From assembly GCA_020632715.1 (NCBI GenBank), contig JACKFA010000001.1, forward strand, positions 868,001-932,000: 64,000 nucleotides of DNA, given 5' to 3'. Below, piece after piece: positions 17,525-31,061 of the stretch (the first letter of the stretch is position 1; each line of letters opens with the position of its first letter). The notes beneath the pieces are model-generated. The model saw only the letters and a list, made by a program, of their open reading frames with translations. It was not told the DNA's origin and ran no database searches. A program made the position numbers and the translations under genes. This stretch comes from Deltaproteobacteria bacterium. Lineage in GTDB: Bacteria > Myxococcota_A > UBA9042 > PHBI01.

Positions 17525-18004
17525 ATGAGCGCCGAGCACGATCACGTCCGCCAGAACCTCGAGACCGCCGCCGGGCGCTTCGCCGCGATGCTCACCGCCC
17601 GCGGCGCCGCCGACGCCGTCGCGCTCGCCCTCGCCGACGACTGCCGCCTCGAGCGCTTCGGCAACTACGAGAACACCGGCAAGGTCGTCGAGATCCTCGA
17701 CGGCGCCGCCGCCATCGGCACCTGGGGCGGCACGACCCCCGCCGAGACCGTCTTCGCCCTCGCCTCCCCGCTCACCCTCGACGCGGACGGCGCGACGGGC
17801 GTCGTCCGCTACCGCGTGGCCGTCGGCCGGGACTTCGAGAACCACGGCACGTGGCGCCTGCGCCTCGCCGGCGACGGCCGGATCGCGTGGATCTCGCACC
17901 AGGCCGACCAGCTCGAGGACGCGGGCGACGGCGACCACGAGCACCACCATCACGGGCAACACCACGATCACGAGCACGACCACGCTCACGATCACGAGCA
18001 CTGA
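17525..18004 (+). CDS. SnoaL/NTF2-like small protein with His-rich C-terminal tail
   Basis: A 159-aa protein without signal peptide. The body resembles an NTF2/SnoaL-like alpha+beta cone: an initial helix (VRQNLETAAGRFAAML) and sheet-forming segments such as ERFGNYENTGKVVEIL. That assignment is weak. The last 23 residues contain 13 histidines alternating with Asp/Glu, a strong candidate transition-metal-binding tail. It is divergently transcribed from the RlmL-like gene across about 120 bp. The ATG at 17525 is chosen over an in-frame upstream codon at 17507 because it gives a compact N-terminus. Function unknown. Confidence 0.6.
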   Translation: MSAEHDHVRQNLETAAGRFAAMLTARGAADAVALALADDCRLERFGNYENTGKVVEILDGAAAIGTWGGTTPAETVFALASPLTLDADGATGVVRYRVAVGRDFENHGTWRLRLAGDGRIAWISHQADQLEDAGDGDHEHHHHGQHHDHEHDHAHDHEH

Positions 18005-18118
18005 CGCCCCCGTCGCCGCCCAGCGCGGCGCACCATGGCCAGCGGGCCCCGACCCGTGTATGAACCCTCCACCGCGGGCCGCCCGAGCCGCGGGCCGACG
18101 TGGAGAGGACGCGACGCC

Positions 18119-18987
<869 letters not shown>

Positions 18988-18991
<4 letters not shown>

Positions 18992-20349
18992 GCCAGCCCT
19001 GGTCGCCCGGGAGCTGGCGCTCGCGCCCGATCCAGCAGCAGCCGCGCTACGCCGACGAGGCCGCCGTCGAGCGCGCCCTCGCCCGCGTGAAGGGCCTCCC
19101 GCCGCTCGTCGCGCCCGGCGAGATCGACGCCCTCCGCCAGCAGCTCGCCCGCGCCGCGCGCGGCGAGGCGTTCGTCCTCCACGGCGGCGACTGCGCCGAG
19201 CGCTTCGTCGACTGCGCCCCCGAGCCCATCGAGGCGAAGCTCAAGATCCTCCTCCAGATGAGCCTCGTCCTCACCTGGGGCGCCCGCATCCCCGTCGTCC
19301 GCGTCGGCCGCCTCGCCGGCCAGTACGCGAAGCCGCGCTCCTCGGACACCGAGGTCGTGGGCGGCGTCACGCTCCCCTCCTACCGCGGCGACCACGTCAA
19401 CGGCATCGAGCCCACCGCCGCCGCGCGCGAGCCCGACCCCGAGCGCCTCGTCGCCGCCTACTTCCACTCGGCCGCGACCCTCAACTACGCCCGCGCCCTC
19501 CTCGACGGCGGCTTCGCCGACCTCCACAAGCCCCACCACTGGAACCTCGGCTTCGTCCGCAGCGCCACCCACCGCGCCGAGTACGAGGCCCTCGTCGCGC
19601 GGATCCTCGACGCCCTCGCCTTCGTCGAGCTCGCGGGCGTCCGGAGCGCCGCCTTCGAGACCGTCGACCTCTACAGCTCCCACGAGGGGCTCCTCCTCGC
19701 CTACGAGGAGGCGCAGACCACCGAGCGGGACGGCCGCTACTACAACACCGGCGCCCACATGCTCTGGATCGGCGAGCGCACGCGCGAGCTCGACCACGCC
19801 CACGTCGAGTACTTCCGCGGCGTCGAGAACCCCGTCGGCGTGAAGCTCGGCCCGACCGCCGCCCCCGACGACGTGCTGCGCCTCCTCGACGTCCTCGCCC
19901 CCGACGACGCCCCCGGCCGCGTGACCCTCATCACGCGCCTCGGCGCCGGCCGCGTCGACGCCGCCCTCCCGCCGCTCGTCGAGGCCGTCCGCGCGAGCGG
20001 CCGCACGGTCGTCTGGTCGTGCGACCCCATGCACGGCAACACCACGAAGACCGCCGACGGCACGAAGACCCGCGAGGTCGACCGCGTCCTCGCCGAGCTC
20101 CGCGACACCCTCGCGGTCCACGATCGCCTCGGGACCACGCTCGGCGGCGTCCACTTCGAGCTCACCGGCGAGGACGTCACCGAGTGCGTCGGCGGCCCGC
20201 AGGAGCTCGGCGAGGCCGACCTCGCGCGCCGCTACGACACCACCTGCGACCCGCGCCTCAACTACGCGCAGAGCCTCGAGATGGCCTTCCTCCTCGCGCG
20301 CCGCCTCCAGGCGCGCCGCGCCGGCGCCGCCGAGCCCCCGCTCCGGTGA
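18988..20349 (+). CDS. class II 3-deoxy-7-phosphoheptulonate (DAHP) synthase
   Basis: A 453-aa protein of the plant-type DAHP synthase family, which condenses phosphoenolpyruvate and erythrose-4-phosphate in the first step of the shikimate pathway. Diagnostic segments in order: QPRYADEAAVERAL, LHGGDCAERF, VVRVGRLAGQYAKPRS, RGDHVNGIEP, HKPHHWNLGF, GVKLGP, WSCDPMHGNT and GGVHFELTGEDVTECVGG. These include the metal-binding Cys, His, Glu and Asp residues. Length is normal for the family. It starts inside the stop of the RraB-like gene, and its TGA lies within the first of two palindromic repeats. Confidence 0.95.
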
Positions 20350-20455
20350 ACGCCGTTCACACCGGGAATCCAGGCGCCCGGTCGCCCCTTCTCCGCGGTG
20401 CCGCCCCGGCCGCCCACCGCCCCACGGAGCCACCACGATGAACGCCGTTCACACC
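20346..20455. promoter_or_regulatory. two identical palindromic 17-mers 92 bp apart around a gene start
   Basis: TGAACGCCGTTCACACC occurs at 20347-20363 and again at 20439-20455. Each contains the inverted repeat TGAAC-GCC-GTTCA; the first copy extends to GTGAAC-GCC-GTTCAC. The first overlaps the DAHP synthase stop codon and the second overlaps the start codon of the following exported protein, where it encodes MNAVHT. Paired identical palindromes flanking a start suggest a repressor operator, by inference. The intervening 75 bp are GC-rich and contain CACGGAGCCACCACG before the start. Confidence 0.4.
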
Positions 20456-21667
20456 CGCCTCGCCGCGCTCCCGCTCGCCCTCGCCGCCCTCGTCGCCGCC
20501 GCCCCCGCGCTCGCCGCCCCGGCCCCGCCGCCGAGCGACGCCGCCATCGCCGCCGACTTCACCCCGGCCGCCCGCGTCGTGGCGCGCGTCGTGGCCTGTA
20601 CGGACGACTCGGCGCCGCTCCCCGACGCCGCCCCCGAGAAGGTCGTCCGCGCCCACTGCAAGGTCGTGAAGGCCGCGATGGCGCGCTACGAGAAGCGCTG
20701 GCTCGACAAGGCCCTCCCCTTCCTCCGCGGCGTCGTCCCGGCCGGGCTCCCGAAGGTCGTCGTCTACCCGTTCGGCGGCGCCGACCTCACGAACGCCCTC
20801 GCGGTCTTCCCCGACGCCGACGAGATCACCACCATCTCCCTCGAGCACGCCGGCGACCCGCGGATCCTCGGCGAGCTCGACAAGAGCACGCTGCGCCGGA
20901 GCCTCTCGCAGCACGCCGAGTTCCTGCAGAAGCTCTTCGCCGTGAACCACAACCGCACCATCGACCTCGGCGCCCTCGACGGGAGCGGCCTCCCGGGCCC
21001 GCTCGTCTTCGCGCTCGTCGGCCTCGGCGTCCATCACCGGCAGCTCGTGGGTGTCCGCTACTTCGACCTCGCCCCCGACGGCACCATCCGCTACCTGACG
21101 GCCGCCGACGTCGAGGCCGCCGACGCCACCCTCGAGAAGAAGACCGGCCGCGCCGCGATCCTCGCCCGCAACGCCCGCTTCGGGAACGTGGAGCTCGTCT
21201 TCACGCGCGCCGCCGGCGCCTCCGGTCCGAACCAGATCTTCCGCCACATCCGCGCCGACCTCTCCGACAAGGCGCTCGCCGACAACCCCGCCCTCATCGC
21301 CTACCTCGACCGCCGCGCCGGCGGGAAGAAGGTCACCGCCATGACGAAGGCCGCGAGCTACCTCCTCTGGCGCGACGCCTTCTCGACCATCCGCGACTGG
21401 CTCCTCGGCCACATGGCGTGGATGATCTCCGACAGCACGGGCCCGACGCCGTTCCACGCCGAGGCCGCCGGCTTCGAGCAGGTCACCTACGGCGCCTTCA
21501 AGGCGCTCATGTTCTCCGGCACGCACGCCGGCGAGAAGGCCCTGCGCGAGCTCTTCGAGAGCCAGCCCAGGCGCGACATCCCCGTCTTCTTCGGCTACCC
21601 CGACAAGGTGAACCAGAAGCACCTCGTCATCACCCGCCCGAAGGGCTCGAAGGACCCCGCCCCGTGA
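20438..21667 (+). CDS. exported protein of unknown function
   Basis: A 409-aa protein with a clear signal peptide (LAALPLALAALVAAAPALAAPA) and two early cysteines (in VVACTDD and VRAHCK) that could form a disulfide. The mature part is alpha/beta with no motif I recognise; notable segments are VVVYPFGGADLTNALAVFPD, TTISLEHAGDPR, HNRTIDLGAL and WRDAFSTIRDWLLGHMAWMISDSTG. It probably resides in the periplasm. Its stop overlaps the GTG of the DUF971 gene (GTGA). A palindrome overlaps its start codon. Confidence 0.75.
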   Translation: MNAVHTRLAALPLALAALVAAAPALAAPAPPPSDAAIAADFTPAARVVARVVACTDDSAPLPDAAPEKVVRAHCKVVKAAMARYEKRWLDKALPFLRGVVPAGLPKVVVYPFGGADLTNALAVFPDADEITTISLEHAGDPRILGELDKSTLRRSLSQHAEFLQKLFAVNHNRTIDLGALDGSGLPGPLVFALVGLGVHHRQLVGVRYFDLAPDGTIRYLTAADVEAADATLEKKTGRAAILARNARFGNVELVFTRAAGASGPNQIFRHIRADLSDKALADNPALIAYLDRRAGGKKVTAMTKAASYLLWRDAFSTIRDWLLGHMAWMISDSTGPTPFHAEAAGFEQVTYGAFKALMFSGTHAGEKALRELFESQPRRDIPVFFGYPDKVNQKHLVITRPKGSKDPAP

Positions 21668-22062
21668 ACAAGGACCTCTTCCTCGCCCTCGTCAACCGCG
21701 CCCTCGGGCGCCGCGACGAGTTCGCCGCCGTCACCCCCGACGACCTCGCCTGGACCGACGCCGGCGCCCTCCGCGTCACCTTCGACGACGGCCACGTCGG
21801 CGAGCTCTCGGCGCCCGTCCTCCGCGCCGCCTGCCCGTGCGCCGAGTGCCGCGGCACCCACGGCGGGCCGCCCAAGGCGTTCACCGTGCTCTCACCCGCG
21901 AAGATGGCGCAGGCCGCGCGCCAGACGGTCATCGAGGCCGTCGAGCCCGTCGGCCACTACGCCCTCTGCGTCGTCTGGGGCGACGGGCACAAGGACGGCA
22001 TCTTCAGCTGGCCCTACCTGCGCGCGCTCTCGGCCGAGCACCTCGCGGCGACGCTCGTCTGA
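21664..22062 (+). CDS. DUF971-domain protein
   Basis: A 132-aa protein starting at GTG 21664, overlapping the preceding stop by 4 bp. It contains the DUF971 (GBBH-like N-terminal) pattern: LRVTFDDGHVGELSAPVLRAACPCAEC, then AVEPVGHYALCVVWGDGHKDGIFSWPYLRAL. The CPCAEC cysteines are the conserved putative metal-ligand cluster. Such proteins occur alone or fused to iron-sulfur assembly or hydroxylase proteins; the role of the stand-alone form is not established. Its end lies 9 bp from the convergent histidine kinase gene. Confidence 0.8.
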   Translation: MNKDLFLALVNRALGRRDEFAAVTPDDLAWTDAGALRVTFDDGHVGELSAPVLRAACPCAECRGTHGGPPKAFTVLSPAKMAQAARQTVIEAVEPVGHYALCVVWGDGHKDGIFSWPYLRALSAEHLAATLV

Positions 22063-22071
22063 CGCCTCACG

Positions 22072-22932
22072 TCACGCCGCCGGCGGCGCCCACGGGAGCG
22101 TGACGCGCGCCGTGCAACCGAGCCCGGGCCCCGGGCTCGAGAGCGTGACGGTGCCGCGGTGCGCCTCGATGATGCTGCGCGCGAGCGCGAGCGAGAGGCC
22201 CGTGCCGCTCTGCGCGGGGCGCGGCGACGACGCGACGAACGACGCCCCGAGGGACGCGGCGCGCTCGGGCGGGAACCCCACGCCCTCGTCGCGGATCTCG
22301 ATGGCGACGCGGTCGCCGTCGTCGGCGAGCACGATCGTCACGTTCGGCGCGCGCTTCGAGAACTTCACGGCGTTGTCGAGCAGGATCCGGAGCGCGTCCG
22401 AGAGCGGCCCCATCTCCCCCGCGACGAGCGGCGCGTGCTGCGTCTCCATGACGAGCGCCACGCGCCCGCGCGGCGGCTGGAGCCGCAGATCGCACTGCGC
22501 GAGGTAGCGGAGGAGCATCTCGATGTCGGTCTCGCCGGGCTCGACGTCCCCAGGCGGGCGCGAGAGCCACTGGAAGTAGGCCACGACGCGGTCGATGAAC
22601 TCGCGGAGGCGCAGGTAGCCGTCGCGCGCGAAGCCGAGGAGCGTCTCGGCCTCGTCGGGATCGGAGAGGTCGACGAGCTCGAGCGCCGCGAACGCCGACA
22701 GCGGCGTCCGCATCTCGTGCGCGACGAAGCGCAGGAAGTCGTGCCGGAGGCGCGCGGCGTCCGCGAGCTGCGCGTTCGCGTGGGCGAGCTCGCGCGCGCG
22801 CTCGCGCTCGGCGTCGAGGGTCTTCCGGAGGTCGCGCGCGTACATCTCGAGCTGTGAGCTGAGCAGGCGGAAGCGCTCGGCGTCCTCGACGGGCTCGGGC
22901 GCGGCGGCGGGGGTGAGCGGCTCGGCGGTCAC
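22072..22932 (-). CDS. sensor histidine kinase, soluble, HisKA-HATPase
   Basis: A 286-aa protein without transmembrane segments. A coiled-coil-like N-terminus (about 20-60; SSQLEMYARDLRKTLDAERERARELAHANAQL) leads to the H-box RFVAHEMRTPLSAFAAL with phospho-acceptor His72, then the HATPase with the DNAVKFS N-box, IRDEGVGF G1 box and GTGLSLALA G2 box. It begins at GTG 22932, overlapping the response regulator stop by 4 bp. It therefore probably receives its input in the cytoplasm and acts with the adjacent single-domain regulator. Confidence 0.9.
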   Translation of the reverse strand: MTAEPLTPAAAPEPVEDAERFRLLSSQLEMYARDLRKTLDAERERARELAHANAQLADAARLRHDFLRFVAHEMRTPLSAFAALELVDLSDPDEAETLLGFARDGYLRLREFIDRVVAYFQWLSRPPGDVEPGETDIEMLLRYLAQCDLRLQPPRGRVALVMETQHAPLVAGEMGPLSDALRILLDNAVKFSKRAPNVTIVLADDGDRVAIEIRDEGVGFPPERAASLGASFVASSPRPAQSGTGLSLALARSIIEAHRGTVTLSSPGPGLGCTARVTLPWAPPAA

Positions 22933-23324
22933 GACGCCTCCTCGCGGGCAGCCCCGAGGTAGCCGTCGACCGTCGCGAGCAGCTCGAGCGGGCTGAACGG
23001 CTTCAGGAGGTAGCTGTCGACGCCGGCGACGCGCGCCTGCGCCTCCGACGCCGCGTCGTCGTTCGCGGTGAGCATGATGATCGGGACCCGCGCGAGGTGA
23101 GGCATGGCGCGCATGCGCGCGACCGCGTCGCGGCCGTTCATGCGCGGCATCATCTGGTCGATGATGATGAGCGCCGGCGTCGTGCGCTCGGCGAGCTCCA
23201 CCGCGGCCGCGCCGTCCGTGGCCTCGACGATGGCGTTCTGCACGTCGCCGAGCGTCATCCGCACCAGGGTCCGGATATGACGCTCGTCGTCGGCGAGCAG
23301 GATGATGGTCGGGGCGCCGGTCAT
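22929..23324 (-). CDS. single-domain response regulator (CheY-like)
   Basis: A 131-aa receiver domain. Acidic pair Asp12-Asp13, phospho-acceptor Asp56 in LIIIDQMMPRMNG, the Thr of IMLTAND and the Lys of LLKPFSPLELL are all present. There is no output domain, so it signals by protein-protein contact or as a phosphorelay intermediate with the kinase encoded immediately downstream. The start is ATG 23324. The roughly 200-bp region upstream is shared with the divergent Cys-rich lipoprotein gene. Confidence 0.9.
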   Translation of the reverse strand: MTGAPTIILLADDERHIRTLVRMTLGDVQNAIVEATDGAAAVELAERTTPALIIIDQMMPRMNGRDAVARMRAMPHLARVPIIMLTANDDAASEAQARVAGVDSYLLKPFSPLELLATVDGYLGAAREEAS

Positions 23325-23526
23325 CACCGCTACCTGCGGCCGATGGACCCGATGACTTGAGCGTTTCGTGCGCCCTCGTAACCGGCGTGATGACGCACGA
23401 CCCGAACCGCCCCATGACGACTCGCAAAAGGCGCCCCGTGCGTCGTTGGGATTTCCGCGACGGGCCGCCTTGGGTAGATTGTTCGGTGCGGCGTCACCTC
23501 GCCGCATCCCACCCCGTGGAGCAGCC

Positions 23527-27861
<4,335 letters not shown>

Positions 27862-28162
27862 CGGGCGCTGCGCGCGGCTCGAGCGCGTCGCTTCGGGCGC
27901 GGGGTCCCGGCCCACGCCCGGAGCGCCGCGATCGGCCGCTGAGCGTGATCGCGCGCCGATCGTGGCGGTTCGCCGACCGGTTACATCCGGCGCCGGCTCG
28001 GTCGACCGCGACACCGGCGACGCGCCGCCGCGCCGAATCGCGCAAACGCACCAAAATGAGCAGGACAGCGGGTCTCCGAGCGGCCCTGGTCGGACTCGTG
28101 CGCGCGGAAGAATGAACTGTACCCGCAGGTCTGGAGCGAGGTGCCGGAGAGGCGCTGGAAAC

Positions 28163-28181
28163 CGAACTGAGCTTCAGTTCG
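28163..28181. promoter_or_regulatory. operator-like palindrome upstream of the PKS operon
   Basis: CGAACTGA-GCT-TCAGTTCG is a perfect 8-bp inverted repeat with a 3-bp spacer, 160 bp before the PKS start, followed by an AT-rich ATTACAAAG. The length and symmetry fit a dimeric repressor site. Confidence 0.45.
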
Positions 28182-28225
28182 ATTACAAAGCGTGACCCGC
28201 GGGACGGATCTTTCTGCCAGCGATT

Positions 28226-28255
28226 CTGGGACGCTCGGCACATCGTGTGTCCCAG
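28226..28255. promoter_or_regulatory. second inverted repeat upstream of the PKS operon
   Basis: CTGGGAC (28226-28232) and GTCCCAG (28249-28255) form 7-bp arms with a 16-nt spacer, about 85 bp before the PKS start. It could be an operator or a leader hairpin. Confidence 0.3.
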
Positions 28256-28340
28256 GGAGTGAGTCGCCGATGCTCCAGCGACTCGACCCACTCCGCTCCA
28301 GAAGAATCCACGCAGCTCGCTGACGACGAGAGAGCTCGCC

Positions 28341-31061
28341 ATGACGACGCACGACCGCCTCCGGCCGGCCGCGGCGCACGGGTCCGTCCCGTCTGCCCCG
28401 GCGTCCGGCGCGATGCCCATCGCCATCATCGGCCTCGGCGCCCGCTTCCCCGGCGCGCCCGACCTCGACGCCTACGCGCGCCTCCTCTACGAGGGCCGCG
28501 CCGCCATCGCCGAGCTGCCGGCGACGCGCCTCCACCCGCGCTACTTCGACCCCACGAAGGGCACCTACGCGAAGTCGTACTCGCGCCTCGGCGGCACCAT
28601 CCCCGTCACGCCGCTCGCGGACGCCGCGCGCTACGGCCTCACCCCCGAGGAGGCCGAGGACACCGACGCCATCCACCGCTGGGGCCTCGAGGTGGCGCGC
28701 GACGCCTTCGTCGACGCGGGGCTCGACCCCTTCGACCTCGTCGACCGCGACGTCGCCGTCATCATCGGCAACGGCGGCGCCAGCGACGCCGAGTTCGACC
28801 GCTCCTTCCTCACCGACGTGCGCGCCGCCGCGGCCGCGCTCGAGGCGCTCCCGGCGCTCGCCGACGCGCCCGCCGAGGCGCGCGCCCGGGCCGCCGAGGC
28901 GCTCGTCGCCGCCGCCGAGGCCCGCTACGGCCAGCGCACACCGAAGACCGGGGCGAGCGCCCAGGCGGCGCTCCCCGGGATCATCGCGCGGGCGTTCGGG
29001 CTCGACGCGCGCCACCACGTCGTCAACGCCGCGTGCGCCTCGACGTTCGCGGCGCTCGACGTCGCGATCAAGGCGCTCCGCGCGGGCGAGGTGACGACGG
29101 CGCTCTCGGGCGGCTGCTCGTTCTCGTCGTGGGTGTCGAACGTCCTCTTCTCGCAGGCGCAGGCGCTCTCGCCGGACGGCTCCTTCCCGTTCAGCGCGCG
29201 CTCGAACGGCTTCATCTCGTCCGACGGCTGCGGCCTCGTGCTCCTCGAGCGCCTCGACGTGGCGCTCGCGCGCGGGCGGCGGATCCGCGGCGTCATCCGC
29301 GGCATCGGCGGGTCGTGCGATGGGCGCGCGAAGGGCCTCTGGGCGCCCGACAAGAACGGGCAGGTGCTCGCGATGACCCGCGCCTGGGCGGACGCGGGGC
29401 TCGCCCCCGGCGAGCTCGGCGCCGTCGAGGCGCACGGCACGTCGACGGTGCTCGGGGACGCGACCGAGGTGTCGGCGCTCGCCGAGTTCTTCGGGCCGCA
29501 CCTCGCGGCGCGCGGCCGGCGCGTCCCGGTCGGGTCGTCGAAGGGGAACGTCGGACACTCGCGCGAGGCCGCCGGCGCCGCCGGGCTCGCGAAGATCCTG
29601 CTCGCCTTCGAGCGCGAGGCGCTCGCGCCGTCGGTCGGTTGTCACGACCCGAGCCCGAAGATCCCGTGGTCGGAGATCCCCTTCGACCTCGCGCAGGGCG
29701 TCGTCCCGTGGCCGCGCGGGGAGGCGCCGCGCGTCGCCGCCGTCGACTCGTTCGGCATCGGCGGCCTGAACTACCACGTCGTCGTCGAGGAGGCGCCGAC
29801 CGCCGAGCGCGCCGCCGCCCTCGTCGCGGCCGCGCGCCCCGTCACGGACGACGGCGCCGCCGCGCCCATCGCGATCGTGGGCGTCGGGACCGTGCTCCCG
29901 GGCGCGCGCGACGCCGACGAGGCCTGGCGGGCGCTCGTCGCGGGCGAGGCGCAGACCGGGGCCGAGCCCGAGGGGCGCCTGCCGAGCGTCGGCCCGGGCG
30001 CGGCCGGCCACGTCGTCGGCTTCGAGCCGAGCTGGCGCCGCTACCGCATGCCGCCGGCGCTCATCGCGCGCAACGATCCCGCGCAGTTCTTCGCGCTCGA
30101 GGCCGCCCTCGGCGCGCTCGACGACGCGGGGCTCGACCTCGACGACGACGCGCGCCGCGGCACCTCCGTCATGATCGGCTCCCTCTTCGGGAGCGACTAC
30201 ATCTCGCTCCTCCACCAGACGCTCCGCGTCTGCGAGGTCGAGGAGCTCGCCCGCGACGTGCTCGCCGCCGCGGGGCTCCCGGGCGCCGCCGCCGACGCCC
30301 TCGGCGAGGCGCTCCGCGCGCCGCTCCCGACCGTGAGCGAGGACAGCGGCGGCGCGATCTCGTCGAGCACGCTCGCGTCGCGGATCGCGAAGACCCTCGA
30401 CCTCCACGGGCCGACCTACACCGTCGACGCCGCGTGCGCGTCGTCCCTGACCGCGCTCGCGGCCGGCTGCGACGCGCTCCGCGCGGGCGCGGTCGACCTC
30501 GTCCTCGCCGGCGGGACCGACCGCAACCTCCGCCCGCGGCGCCAGGAGTGCCTCGCGCGCGTCGACGCGCTGAGCGCCGCCGGGGCGTGCGCCCCCTTCG
30601 GCCCCGACGCGGACGGCGTCGTCCTCGGGGAGGGCGCCGTGGTGTTCGCCCTGAAGCGGCTCGCCGACGCCGAGGCGGCCGGCGACCGCGTGCTGGCCGT
30701 CGTCCGCGGCGTGGGCTTCGCCTCCGGCGGGCGCCTCGACGGCCCCGCGGCCGCCGACGTCGACGGCCTCGAGCGCGCGCCATGCGCCGGGCGCTCGCGC
30801 AGGGGGCGTGGCCGCCGACACCGTCCGCGCCGTCGAGGGCCACGGGGCCGCGCGCGCCGACGTCGACGCCGCCGAGCTCGACGCCGTGCGCCGCGTCTAC
30901 GGCGTCCGCGCGGACGGCGCGACGCTCGTCGGCTCGGCGAAGGCGACGTTCGGCTACAGCCAGGGCGCCTCGGCCGCGACCGGGACGCTCCGCGCCGCCC
31001 TCGCCCTCGCGCACGGCGCCTCGCCGCCGCAGCCCGCGCTGCCGGCGCCTGCGGGCCCTGA
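28341..31061 (+). CDS. 5' open frame of the PKS: KS1 and most of KS2
   Basis: The longest uninterrupted frame from the PKS start. Residues 1 to about 813 are genuine: a short leader, KS1 (25-486) and KS2 up to LDGPAAADVDGLERA. Beyond nt 30780 the frame is wrong and the Arg-rich remainder to the stop at 31061 is an artefact of the first break. ATG 28341 follows AGAGAGCTCGCC with weak GAGAG spacing. KS1 resembles the first ketosynthase of Pfa-like secondary-lipid synthases (IRGIGGSCDGRAKGLWAPDK segment). Confidence 0.7.
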   Translation: MTTHDRLRPAAAHGSVPSAPASGAMPIAIIGLGARFPGAPDLDAYARLLYEGRAAIAELPATRLHPRYFDPTKGTYAKSYSRLGGTIPVTPLADAARYGLTPEEAEDTDAIHRWGLEVARDAFVDAGLDPFDLVDRDVAVIIGNGGASDAEFDRSFLTDVRAAAAALEALPALADAPAEARARAAEALVAAAEARYGQRTPKTGASAQAALPGIIARAFGLDARHHVVNAACASTFAALDVAIKALRAGEVTTALSGGCSFSSWVSNVLFSQAQALSPDGSFPFSARSNGFISSDGCGLVLLERLDVALARGRRIRGVIRGIGGSCDGRAKGLWAPDKNGQVLAMTRAWADAGLAPGELGAVEAHGTSTVLGDATEVSALAEFFGPHLAARGRRVPVGSSKGNVGHSREAAGAAGLAKILLAFEREALAPSVGCHDPSPKIPWSEIPFDLAQGVVPWPRGEAPRVAAVDSFGIGGLNYHVVVEEAPTAERAAALVAAARPVTDDGAAAPIAIVGVGTVLPGARDADEAWRALVAGEAQTGAEPEGRLPSVGPGAAGHVVGFEPSWRRYRMPPALIARNDPAQFFALEAALGALDDAGLDLDDDARRGTSVMIGSLFGSDYISLLHQTLRVCEVEELARDVLAAAGLPGAAADALGEALRAPLPTVSEDSGGAISSSTLASRIAKTLDLHGPTYTVDAACASSLTALAAGCDALRAGAVDLVLAGGTDRNLRPRRQECLARVDALSAAGACAPFGPDADGVVLGEGAVVFALKRLADAEAAGDRVLAVVRGVGFASGGRLDGPAAADVDGLERAPCAGRSRRGRGRRHRPRRRGPRGRARRRRRRRARRRAPRLRRPRGRRDARRLGEGDVRLQPGRLGRDRDAPRRPRPRARRLAAAARAAGACGP

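Larger units (their letters stand above)
27862..28340. other. 479-bp intergenic region upstream of the PKS operon
   Basis: No convincing gene: short open frames here lack Shine-Dalgarno sequences and the codon bias of the neighbours. The first part is GC-rich with weak hairpins after the lipoprotein stop. The second half is lower in GC and holds two palindromes (28163-28181 and 28226-28255), so it probably contains the operon promoter, although I cannot place -35/-10 boxes with confidence. Confidence 0.6.

Noticed and set aside
27962..28195. Possible small gene of 77 codons upstream of the PKS
   Set aside because: No Shine-Dalgarno sequence, no recognisable sequence, and it overlaps the operator-like palindrome.
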